This document shows positions 45,505 to 56,226 of a stretch of DNA of 64,000 nucleotides, one piece after another. Made by a program: the position numbers and the translations under genes. The DNA comes from Plantago ovata (lineage: Eukaryota > Streptophyta > Magnoliopsida > Lamiales > Plantaginaceae), in the NCBI GenBank assembly GCA_028274465.1, contig CM051457.1, positions 74,808,496-74,872,495 on the forward strand, given 5' to 3'. Under the pieces are notes generated by a model. The model made no database searches. It had not been told where the DNA came from and saw only the letters and a program-made list of their open reading frames with translations. Position 1 is the stretch's first letter; each line of letters begins with the position of its first letter.

Positions 45505-46052
45505 GCTAAGACGAGTCGAGCCAACGACTTTTAAACGAAGGCGCTTCTCGGGAGGCAACCCGAGGTTGTAGGTACTTGCATATAGATTAGAAGCACGTTT
45601 AAAATTTTGTTTCGTTGATTAGACAAGGTTTTTGGGGTGAAAATTTAGCAAAAGTTGGAAAAAAATGGATTTGGGAGCTTCAGGTCCCAAGCGAACCGCT
45701 TGGCGAGCCCAAGCGGTCCGCTTGAATTTCCAGTAAGAATGAAAATTCTTACTGGAAATCCAATTGGAGCGCTTGGGAGTTCTCAAGCGGACCGCTTGCC
45801 AAGTGCTTCGCTTGGGACGCCCAAGCGCTTCGCTTGGCTTTCCTTACGAAAGCTAAGCGGGGCACTTGTGTTTCAAAGCCCCCCACTTCGTTTTTCTTCC
45901 TCCATTGCCGATTTAGCACCCCAAAAATCTCAATCTCTCACAATTCTCCACCAATTCTTGCAATCTTGTGCATTTTACAAAGCCCATCACCCCCTCTATC
46001 ATCTAAACCGATCAAATTTCACGTTTGAAGCATCCATAACAAGGAATCAAAG
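45505..46052 (+). promoter_or_regulatory. Element G: post-gag hairpins, GC palindrome array and ORF2 leader exon
   Basis: Hairpin CTCGGG-AGGCAA-CCCGAG at 45547-45564. Palindrome array 45690-45850 with arms such as CAAGCG/CGCTTG. Inside it is a perfect 15-bp stem with GAAA loop (45726-45759). A pyrimidine-rich strip (about 45890-46000) and leader run to the splice donor CAAAG|GTACC at 46053. No TATA box. The frames 45655-46065 and 45834-46028 are unconvincing. Confidence 0.55.
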
Positions 46053-46656
46053 GTACCTCTCATGAACCCTAACTTTCTTGAATTTGGGATTTTATCTTAA
46101 TTAGCTTCAATTGTGTTATGCATTGGTGAATTAGAGTTTGATGATGATTGTTGAGCATGTTTCTTACTAGATGTGATGTCAAAATTCGAATTTTGCTCCT
46201 CTTGATTTATGATGAATTCTAGTGCTCGAATTTTTGCTATGTAATTGTTTGATGATTGTTAGCCTTGAATTTGAGTTATGTTATGATTCAAATTTTTGCT
46301 ATGTAATTGTTTGATGATTGTTAGCCATGAATTTGAGTTATGTTATGATTTGAATTTTTGCTATGTAATTGTTTGATGATTGTTAGCCTTGAATTTGAGT
46401 TATGTTATGATTATGGTGATGTTGTGATTGCATGAGAATGTGTTGGATTGGTTGGGTAAATTAATTGGAGAGTTTGTTTGCTTGGTTTTGATTCGTATGG
46501 ATTTATCGTAACGAAGCGTTAAAGCTTCTCGATTTGTTCATATGAACTTTAGCAAGCCTTCAAACTCACCATGAGATTACTTGAGTGAGTATTGGAGTCT
46601 AGGAGTCGAGTCTAAGTCTCATTGTCTCTTGAAGTTATCTAATAAGATTATTCTAG
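46053..46656 (+). other. Element G: leader intron of ORF2, with a 62-bp triplication
   Basis: Donor AAAG|GTACCTCT (46053), acceptor TTATTCTAG ending at 46656, six bases before the ORF2 ATG; 604 bp. The bases atgaaccctaac just after the donor match the other copies. About 46229-46411 is a tandem triplication with a 62-bp period, which accounts for most of the extra length. Confidence 0.6.
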
Positions 46657-46661
46657 GTACA

Positions 46662-47984
46662 ATGGCATCAAGAAGAACCAAGAGATCAAGGGGAGAAGGG
46701 ACCTAGAGTGCCCAACAAACGGCCACACCCGGCGAGTATCGCCAATCGGGGAGGGCAAGGCAATTCGAAGCGACTTTCCATGCCCACAAGCACACTTACA
46801 TTTCTGAGAGAAGCATTCGCTGCACGGCTGGTGAGAGCGAGTTGGATGGTGCCAGAGAGCTCAACAAGCTCATTACTGAGCGAGGCTGGAAGTACTATGG
46901 CGAGGTCATGCCAAATTGGGACCAAGCAGTAGTGGAGGATTTCTACATTGCCTTCACGGACTACAATGAACGGACCGGTGAGGTTCCCGTCCGCGGTGTT
47001 GGGGTCGAGTTTACTCCTTTGAGCATCACTAGCTTCATTATGCGATTGGATAGGCCACTGGCGCGGGATCCAAACCGCCAGCCTGCATCCAACGAGAGAT
47101 TTGATCCCGCGGAGCTCTATGTCTACGACCGGGAGTCTGATCATTACCCCGTGGAGGTACTGAATGGCATTACCGTGGAAGATTTTGAATTGCCTAATGA
47201 ACCACCCCGGATTTTGCGCAACAACGATCTCACCTTCGAGGCAAGGATGATGTTGAAGTTCGTTCAAGCCAATCTGATTCCTAGAATACATGACTCCGAA
47301 GTTCAGTCCTATTACGGAGTCCTAGTCTATGCTCTCTTGCATAATTTGCCTCTCACTCCTGGCATCGTCATCTTCGAGGAATTCAAGCGCCGCCGTAATG
47401 CAAACCGGAAGCTTGCCTTTGGTAACTTGATCACGGGCATGTGCAAGGAGGCCGGAGTTCCCGACCTCGTACTGGACAAGAAGCCGAAGAAATCCATCAA
47501 CATTGATACGTACAATGAGATGTACGGAACTTGGTGCGCTCAGCAAGGAGAACCCATGCAACCAAGGGTTACGCGCCATGTGACACCTCCTCCACCTCCG
47601 CCTACGGCCGGACAAGGAAGCTTCGACTTCTCGGGGTTCAACCAGATCTTGGTTGATCAGTTTGGGAGCTTCCAAACCACCATGTTGGAGGCTCAGTCGA
47701 CCCAGCTTACCGAGCAATTCCGGGGATTTGAGGAGCGCGAAGTCAAGAGGTGGGAGGACTTCCGTGTGATGGAGGAGCAGCGTTGGGATGATTACCAGGG
47801 GCGTGTATATCAGCGTTGGGAAGCCGCTCGAGCAGAGGACACTAGGCGTTGGAGAGCCCACCAAGAGGAGATGATGAACCGCCATGATGCCCTAACTCGC
47901 CGAATTTCGGGGTACCCTTTCTATGATCAGACCGGTGGTAGTGGGAGTGCCTTTCCCAATACCCCCTACGACCCCTACTCCTAG
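46662..47984 (+). pseudogene. Element G ORF2, plant transposon protein-like, one nonsense codon
   Basis: ATG at 46662 (MASRRTKRSRGEGT), then a TAG at 46704-46706 in the same frame, after which the frame is open to the stop at 47982-47984; without that codon it would code 440 residues. Core motifs: RGWKYYGEVMPNWDQAVVEDFY, RGVGVEFTPLSITSFI, NDLTFEARMMLKFVQANLIPR, YALLHNLPLTPGIVIFEEF, FGNLITGMCKEAGVP (each partial). A PPPPPP linker and a Trp/Glu/Arg-rich coiled coil (RWEDFRVMEEQRWDDYQGRV) follow. It is highly diverged from D/H ORF2 but has the same size and architecture. It resembles the plant PF20167-type transposon protein domain; the activity is unknown. Confidence 0.82.
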
Positions 47985-49967
47985 AGACACCAGCCGACAG
48001 AGGCCACATTTATCGGTAGTATTTGTATATTATCGTTATTTTGGCTTGTTTACTATTGTTGGTTGAAACTCTTTTCATTTCGATTTGGTTGTATGATGTT
48101 ATGACTTATGACTCTTGTACTCTTTTATTTGCTTTTGTAGTTGTGGCCTGTGTGCCTTTTGTCGTGATTAGTTTATTCTAGTTTTTGTCTTGGTGCCTTA
48201 GGTGCTTAAGATAGGAAAAAAAAAAAAAACATCGAAAAACTGGAAACAGGGCCAAGCGAAGCGCTTGGAAGGGCCAAGCGGAGCGCCTGGAGCCTCCCAA
48301 GCGCTCCGCTTGCCAAGCGAACTGCTTGGCTCCCGCCAAGCGGTCCGCCTGGACCCTGTACCCATATTTTCCTCGTTTTTTCCATTCTTCTCACCTTTGC
48401 GCACCCGTTTTCACATGTTTCTTAAGTCCTTTCAGGTACTACTCATATATAGGAGATTGGACACGAACCTTTATCTCAGGGAAGTGTACTTTCAATCCAA
48501 TTTTTCCTTTTCATTCAACTTTTCTTTGCTCAAGGACGAGCAAAAGTTTAGGTTTGGGGAGGGGGTATTGGATTTTCAGTACTATATGCTTGTGTGGTTC
48601 GTACATGCCTGATTTTACTCAAGTTCATGTGATTTGTCGTGTTTTTTCAAATTTTTGCATGCATATCATCCATAGATTAGTTGTTGCACGTTGTTGTGTG
48701 CCAAGTCTTTTGAACTTTTTTATTGAGTAGACTAAGTGTTTATGACCATTGATCATATGTTGCATCACTTTGCAAGTAGTTTGAGGCTTGTCTCGCTTGG
48801 TTTGTCACATTCGCATGTGCACTAGTTAAGCTTAGTAGTCTCGACATCACCTTGAGTGGTGTTTCTTCTGCTGCGGTTCACGATGGCCTTATAAAATGAT
48901 GCATGTTAGAGTCTATGGTTGTAACCCGTGTAATTATGTACGTACGAGGCGACAAGTTCTTCACCTTGATTAGAGATTGCCAAATGCCTAGGAAGGAGGT
49001 AGTGTGAGGTGTGGGGAGGGGGTTGCTTTATTTGATCTTGTCTTTCGTCTTTGAGTCGTTGTAAAGTTTCCCTTTTTCTTTTTCTTTTTGTTTTGTGTCC
49101 CAACCTATTCTTTCGAATAGGTTTGGGGAGGTGTCTTTGTAAAAGAGTCTTTCCTTTTTCTTTTTCGTCTTTGTGCTCAAACCTATTCTTTCGAATAGGT
49201 TTGGGGAGGTGTTTTTGACACATAGTACTGTTGCTTGCCCCTATATATATATAAAAAAAAAAGGAAAAGAAGAAGAAAGAAAAAGAAATATTAAAAAAAA
49301 AAAAGAGAAAAGAAAATAAAAAAAAGAAGAAAGAAAATAAATAATAAGACCCAAAAGCAAAAGAAGGGTCGTTGCAAGCCAAAAGCAGTCTAGTAAAGTG
49401 TCAAGTGTCATGTAAATATTTGTTATTGTGAAGTTATCATGTTGTAAATTCTATCTTTCGTTTCGTGTCGCCTTTGTCCAAGGCCTGTTCTTGACCACCC
49501 TCATCTTGCTATTCAAGAAGTGGTTGAAAGAGACTCATTCTTGAGAGTCTGGGTAGAATAGGGGAGTGTTATCTTCTAAGGGAACCCTCCTTCGTTTGAT
49601 GAGAGCCAGTATTGGTTCGCCCTCTCTTGAGGAAAAGTCTCGCTTGGTGAACAGTAGTAAGCCCTCGGTTTCATAGGCACGGGGCAATTGTAGTATGATA
49701 ACATGCATCATTGTGTCGTCACTGACCAGGTCAAGGTAGAAGATGTTACGAGAGACTTCTTTGTTTAACCCAGTGCACTTGAGAATGTGTATATTCGCAA
49801 TCGAGGCATACTTCAACCTATTTGCATGTCATGCTCATTTGGTTTTGTTCATAAGCATTTGGTAGATTCAATAGATTAGTTCACTTTACTTGGCATGAGA
49901 CTCCTTTTGTGTTGCATTTAGGATAGTTTGTTGCTTGAGGACAAGCAAAGGTTTGGTTTGGGGAGTT
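47985..49967 (+). promoter_or_regulatory. Element G 3' UTR: palindrome array, hairpins, homopurine tract, polypurine tract
   Basis: No gene in nearly 2 kb. A third palindrome array lies at 48251-48356. A hairpin-polypurine module is at about 48528-48566 (TTGCTC/GAGCAA, then ggtttggggaggggg). Two AACCTATTC/GAATAGGTT hairpins with loop TTTC are at 49102-49123 and 49180-49201, both running into TTGGGGAGGTG. A purine-rich tract is at about 49253-49365. The final hairpin TTGCTTG/CAAGCAA and polypurine tract ggtttggtttggggag are at 49931-49965, next to the LTR. Confidence 0.75.
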
Positions 49968-51369
49968 TGATGAACGTATTTTTGACGCGTTCATCTTGTC
50001 TTTTTTACCTTCTTTTGCTATCTTCTAGCCTTGTTTTTTGGTTAGTTTTGTAGAATAGTGTCACGTTTTGTGTTTTCTGCATTTTCAGGCACTTAGGTAC
50101 GAAACGACATTTTTGAAGCTAAAAACGAGCCTTTTTGATGGAAAAGATGGCCCCGTTGAAGTTCCCCAATCTCCGTGGCTTGTTCGTAAGTGTTTGAGCA
50201 TCAATAAGCATCGAGAAGGATGAGTCCAAGGCACCCGAGGGCCATGCGAGGGCAAAAAGATTGAGTTTGAAGACAAAAATCTGCCCAGGAGCAAAGCTAA
50301 GCGCCTGGAATAGTGAAGCGCTCCGCTTCATTTTCCAGGAGCTTTGGCACAGAAGCCAAGCGAAGCGCTTGGAGTGCCAAAGCGCTTCGCTTGCCAAGCG
50401 CTCCGCTTGGCTTCTCCAAGCGGTCCGCTTGGCAGCGGTTACGTTTTCGGATTTTCCTTCTTAGATCTGATCTTTGGTCATTTTTTGAATATCTTTTGAA
50501 CTGTAACTTCATTTTGGAGAGCTCCTAAGCCCCAAAACTCAGAGAAAACTCAGATTACATTGTATTTTAGCTTGGGATTCAAGGTTTTGATTGCAATTCA
50601 TCCTTTGTAATCATCTACGTAGAGGTTTTCTTTGATTTTCACCGATTAGTGACAGCTTTGGTGGTAACTTGTATCACTCTCTTGTCTTGTAGTTTGATAT
50701 GATGTATTCTGATTATTATTCATATGAATTGATGTCTATGTTGATGAATATGAGTAGCTAAATCTTTTGTGTTGGTGGTAGAATGTAGAATATGCATGCT
50801 ATGGGTTATGTTTATGCTTACATGAGATTGTGATTCAATCTTGCTGCAAATTCCTTCATATGATTCTTAGTTGCCTATAAAATATATTCGAATTGAGTAT
50901 AGTGACAAACTCTTGGTCAATGAAAGCTATAGGATTGTATGTTAGAGATTTGCAGCATGCTAGATAAATGGTGTTAGTGACAAGCACCTCTAAAGTATTG
51001 ATAGTGGTTTTTATGATGTGTGTCTTAACGTTACCTAGACAAGTTTCTTAGCAGACTTGATCGAAGGTTTTACGCATTGAACTTGTGAGCATATTCGTAA
51101 CCCATGAATGTGTATTTGATTTCTACCACCAACCGTTTTCCAAGCTTGATTACATCAATCTGATTTCTCGTTGATTTGTTCAAAGAAAAACGATTCTATA
51201 AACATTTGAACTCGTTGTCTGAAATTACTAGCAAAAACCTCAAACAAAGCCACGTTAGGTCCAGAGAGAACGACACTCGGGGACAACTTGCCATTGCACT
51301 CTAGTTTGTGTAGTGATAAGTGTTCTTAGGCTTTTAAACAAATTTAATTGGTGAAAAACGACATCATCA
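49968..51369 (+). repeat. Element G 3' LTR
   Basis: 1402 bp, TGATGAACG ... ACATCATCA, followed by the target duplication ATGCT. The palindrome array is at about 50297-50437. See the 5' LTR for divergence. Confidence 0.92.
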
Positions 51370-51374
51370 ATGCT

Positions 51375-52159
51375 CTATATGCTATTGTTTGACAATGCAT
51401 GTTTAAATACCATATATTTTACATTCCGTTCGACCGCTATGCATGCGAGGGTAGGCGGCGCCCTCTTATATGTCGGACCGCATATTTATGTATGGGTAGG
51501 CGGCACCCATTATGTGCTTGACCGCGTTTAGAACTAGAATGGATAGGCGGCATCCATTACGTGTAGACCGTTCATGCATGATGGGTAGGCGGCACCCTTA
51601 TTTGTTTGTAGATGACTGATAACAACCCTCAAGCTACAAGCCCCAACCAATATAAGTACAGAAATATATATATGTATGTATTTCTGAGATGCTTTCCATA
51701 GGGTGCTTTAATTCTGAACTTTCATTGCGTTTTCTTGTATGGGCGACCTCGTGTTACAGACTCGCAATGATCGTCAGATTAGAGTAAGCCTATGGTTATG
51801 ACTTACTGCATATTGTATCTAGCGACCTCGATAGGTACACTATGTAGGGCATCGGGTTAAATTAGATTTAACAACCAAGAGTTGCGTGACGCAATTGGAT
51901 AGTCTTACGGGTCATATTATGCTATGCGACCAGCCCCGTTGGAGTATAGCATAGTATGGATTTGGATCTTGGCCACTACGGTAACTTGTTGGACATTACC
52001 CGTATGTTTGTTGTGGGGGCAAGCATATGTGAAAACAGTGGGAGCTAAACAGCTAAAGGACCTTGTTGTTTAGTTATGTTGACTGTGTATTTAGAAATAA
52101 TATTTCAATAGTTGATTTATTATTTTCATTCTATATTATTTCTCCTTACCATATTAGAA
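51375..52159 (+). promoter_or_regulatory. Element F 5' leader, part 2, with a four-unit hairpin array
   Basis: Untranslated leader up to the gag ATG at 52160. The array at 51432-51600 consists of four units of 44-46 bp, each with GACCG and then a hairpin of loop AGGCGGC. The stems are GAGGGT/GCCCTC (51447-51465), ATGGGT/ACCCAT (51492-51510), AATGGAT/ATCCATT (51538-51558) and ATGGGT/ACCCTT (51581-51599, one mismatch). The rest (51601-52159) holds no gene and no feature I can name. Confidence 0.75.
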
Positions 52160-55100
52160 ATGGCGAGTATCTCGCTCCGTACTGTCTTGGAGAAGCAAAT
52201 TTTAACCGGACCAAATTTCCTAGATTGGATCAGGAATATACGTTTGGTGCTGAGGTACGAAAAGATTGAGTACGTCTTGGACGAGGTCATTCCCGTGTGC
52301 CTCGAAAATCAGACTGCCGATCAGGTTGCTGCTTGGAATCAAGCCAACAAGGCAAGGTCTGATAAGCATCTTGAGGATGCTAGATCCGCGCAGTGTATTA
52401 TGCTAGCGGCAATGAGCAATGAGCTGCAGAGGCAACATGAAAGCATGTTGCCGTATGAGATGTTAAAGCATCTTGAGTCGCTCTTTAAGACGACAGCTAG
52501 AATTGTTGAATTTGATTTGATCAAAGAGATACACAAATGCAAGCTCAGTGAAGGAGGGAACATGTCTGAGCATGTTCTCAAAATGATTGGTCTCTTTGAA
52601 AAGCTTGCCGATGTCGGCGTTAAGCTAGAGAACAAGATCATGGTGATCTTTGTCCTTCAATCATTGTCGAGTTCGTATTCGCAGTTCATCATTTATTACA
52701 CGATGAATGCGAAGGACGTAAAACTGCCTGAACTTCATAATCTGCTGAAGACATATGATCAAACTCTTCATAAGAAGGAAAAGTCGATCATGCTTGTTGG
52801 GCAACCGTCTAACCCAAACTCGAAAAACAAAGGTGCTAAGGGTAAGGGAAAGTCGGGAGCCAAGGCTAACACTTGGAGTGATAAGCCTAAGCGCCCGAAC
52901 CAGAAAAGGAAGTTCAATAGAAGCGGAAGGGTGCGCACAGATGAATTTCTTTTCTGTAAGCAGAAAGGACATTGGAAGAAAGATTGCCCTAAGCTTAGGG
53001 CAGATCAAGCTAAGAAGCCATCGGCTTCTGGCTCAGGTATGTTTGTTATTGAAATGAACATGACTACTTTTGACTCCAATGGTTGGGTATTAGATACAGC
53101 CTGTGGCTCACACATTTGTAATAATGTGCAGGGGCTAATTGATCACAGGCTAGTCAAGCAAGGTGAAATCGACTTGCATGTTGGGAACGGCAATCCAGTT
53201 GAAGCCAAACGCGTTGGACGCAGCAAGATAGATTTACCTTCGGGACAATGTTTAGAACTTGATAATGTTTATTTTGTTCCTTCCATTGTCAGAAATATTA
53301 TTTCCATTCCATTGTTAGACAATATGGGTTTTTCCTTTCGATTTGGGAATAATACTTGTTATTTTTCATTAAATGATCAGTATTATGGAAAAGCTCGCTT
53401 GGTGAATGGTTTATATATTTTGCAAAGTAGTCTACCTTTATTTCAAATACATAACAAACAACCGTCTTCAATTAAGAAAAATAATCCATCTTATCTATGG
53501 CATTGTCGGCTAGGCCATATCAATGAAACACGGATTCAAAGACTAAGGAAGTTGGACTACTTAGAACCATTTGATTTTGAATCATATGGTACATGTGAAT
53601 CTTGTGTTAAGGGTAATATTTCGAACAAACCTTTTGTTGGACAAGGTGTTCGTTCCACTCGCTGCTTAGAGCTCATACATACCGATGTATGTGGACCATT
53701 TAAAGTCCATGCGCGTGGGGGTTATCCTTACTTCGTTACCTTTACTGACGATTTCTCAAGGTATGGATATATTTATCTTATGAAGAATAAATCTGAGACC
53801 TTTGGGAAATTCAAGGAGTTTAGGAACGAGGTCGAGAATGAATTTAACCTAAGGATAGTCACTCTTCGATCAGATCGAGGAGGTGAATACCTTAGTGAAG
53901 AATTTATTGATTACTTGAAGGAAAATGGAATTCAATCGCAATGGACTCCTCCTGGAACACCTCAGTTAAACGGTGTGTCTGAGAGGAGGAATCGAACCCT
54001 GTTAGACATGGTAAGATCAATGATTGGATTCTCGACTCTTCCAAAGCATCTGTGGGGATATGCACTACAAACTGCAATCTACATTCTGAACCGTGTACCA
54101 TCTAAATCAGTGGAGAAAACTCCTTACGAGTTGTGGAAGGGAAAGAAGCCTTCACTAGGCTATCTTAGACCTTGGGGCTGTCCTGCGATAGTCAAACTGA
54201 TGCTCACTGATAAGTTAGATGCCAAGGGTGTCAAAGTATATTTCATAGGCTATCCTCGTCAGACGAGAGGCTATGAATTCTATCATGCTGAAGATCACAA
54301 GGTGATCGTATCTAGAAACGTGAAGTTTTTAGAAGCTGAATACCTCGAAGAAGAGAGGTTAGATGACATGATAGAACTTGAAGAAATTCAAGACTTTGAC
54401 ACGCGCGAACATGAGGTCTCTAAATCTTCTGATTTGGACTCAAGTTCAGTGGGAGCTTTCGAAGCTGACAAGGGTGATTATATGACACTTGCTAGGCATG
54501 TCATAGTCAGTGGGAGTCCTGTGATTAGATCAACAGTTGAAACCACACCAATAGAACTCGTTGTCAACCAACCTGTGCAACAAGTTGCACAAGAGCAGCC
54601 TCCCGCAAGGGAACAGGGTCGCGCCCAGCGACCAGCTGCATCAGTACCCACTGATAATGTTCGTGTTACACGAAGCCAGAAAAGAAAAGCACCAGAGCAA
54701 GTCGAGCTCCGTAGGTCGAAGAGGATCCTAAGAGGACCTCAGAAGCAAAGCCTTATGATAGAAGACATCAGTGAACTTTATGTCGGTTTATCAGATCGGG
54801 AAGATCCCGAGACCTACAAAGAGGCAATAATTGATATTGACTCAGACAAATGGCAAGAGGCCATGGAATTAGAAATGGATTCAATGTACCAGAACCAAGT
54901 TTGAAACTTGGTAGACTTGCCCCAAGGGGTTAGACCAATTGGGTGCAAATGGGTCTTTAAACGAAAGACAGATGCCGATGGCAAGGTACAAATGCACAAA
55001 GCTAGGCTTGTGGCGAAAGGCTACACGCAAAGGTATGACATCGATTACGATGAAACCTTTTCACCGGTAGCAAAATTGAAGTCCATTCGAATTCTACTTG

Positions 55101-56226
55101 CGATAGCTGCCTATTATGATTATGAAATCTGGCAGATGGATGTAAAGACTGCCTTCCTCAATGGCAACCTTGAGGAAGAGGTCTATATGGTACAGCCGGA
55201 AGGTTTTATTTGTAAAACTATGCCAACTGCTGTATGCAAATTACAAAGATCCATCTATGGGCTAAAGCAAGCGTCAAGGAGCTTGAATATCCGCTTTGAT
55301 GAAGCTGTCAAATCGTTTGACTTCATCAGAAGCAAGGAAGATCCCTGTGTCTACGCGAGACACAGCGACAAAGGAGTTGTTTTCATGATCATTTATGTAG
55401 CTGACATTTTGATCATGGGAAACAATGTCTCTATGCTAGAAGAGACTAAAGTTTGGTTATCAAGTACCTTCTCGATGAAGGACTTGGATGAAGCGAACTA
55501 CATCCTAGGGATCAAGATATTTAGAGATAGATCCAAGAGGATGTTAGGAATGACACAGTCCACCTACATCGACAAAATACTGAAGCGTTATAAGATGGAC
55601 GACTCAAAGAGAGGCTTTCTCCCAGCTAGGCATGGGATTGTCTTATCAGTTAAGGATGGTCCTAAAACTAATGAAGAAAGAAATGCAATGAGTCGTGTGC
55701 CCTATGCTTCGGCAGTAGGGTCTATAATGTATGCAATGAATTGCACAAGGCCCGATGTGGCATATGCGCTTAGTGTCACTTGTCGACACCAACAGAATCC
55801 AGGAGTACCTCATGGACTTCTGTGAAGAACATTCTTAAGTACCTTAGACGGACTAAAGAGATGTTCTTGGTGTTTGGTGGAGAACCAGAATTAAAGATGT
55901 CTGGGTATGTCGACGCTGGATTTGAATCAGATCCTGATGACTTTAGGTCACAGACAGGATACGTATTCAAATTGAACGGAGGAGCTGTCTGTTGGAAGAG
56001 TTCTAAGAAAGCCACGGTTGCTTACTCATCCACAGAAGCCGAGTACATTGCTGCATCAGAAGCATCGAAAGAAGTTGTCTGGATTTCAGAGTTCTTGAAG
56101 GAATTGAGGGTTGTTCCTGCTCGTAGTCCAATAACGATTTATTATGACAATATGGGCGCCGTCGCTCAAGCTAGGGAGCCTAGATCTACAAACAAGAACA
56201 AACATGTACTTAGAAAATATCACGTC
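52160..56226 (+). pseudogene. Element F gag-pol (Ty1/copia), truncated in RNase H
   Basis: ATG 52160 ([20 protein letters not shown]). Gag of the UBN2 type, then a zinc knuckle that has lost its first cysteine ([14 protein letters not shown]). Protease [13 protein letters not shown]-pre-integrase WHCRLGHI ... CESCVKG. Integrase acidic residues in [16 protein letters not shown] and [15 protein letters not shown] at 54902-54904 replaces tryptophan before the RT. RT keeps QMDVKTAFLNG but has YVADIL instead of YVDD. A frameshift lies near 55800-55825. RNase H (GYVDAGFES, SSTEAEY, YYDNMGAV) is cut after RKYH by a Tekay-type LTR. Dead as it stands; the copia lineage is not resolved. Confidence 0.9.

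Larger units (their letters stand above)
41616..51369 (+). mobile_element. Element G: complete Athila-like element with gag-pro and ORF2 but no RT
   Basis: 9754 bp with ends TGATGA/TCATCA and a perfect 5-bp target duplication ATGCT (41611-41615 and 51370-51374). Order: LTR (41616-43018), tRNA-Asp primer site, gag-pro (43161-45504), AGGCAA hairpin, GC palindromes, ORF2 leader exon and intron, ORF2 (46662-47984), a third GC palindrome array, 3' UTR with hairpins and polypurine tract, LTR (49968-51369). RT, RNase H and integrase are absent although both ends are intact, so it is a non-autonomous element of the kind described as TR-GAG, here with an extra ORF. Confidence 0.92.

Noticed and set aside
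51432..51600. CRISPR-like array
   Set aside because: Four units with regular spacing, but the repeats are short hairpins with changing stems, there are no unique spacers of equal length and the context is a plant retrotransposon leader.
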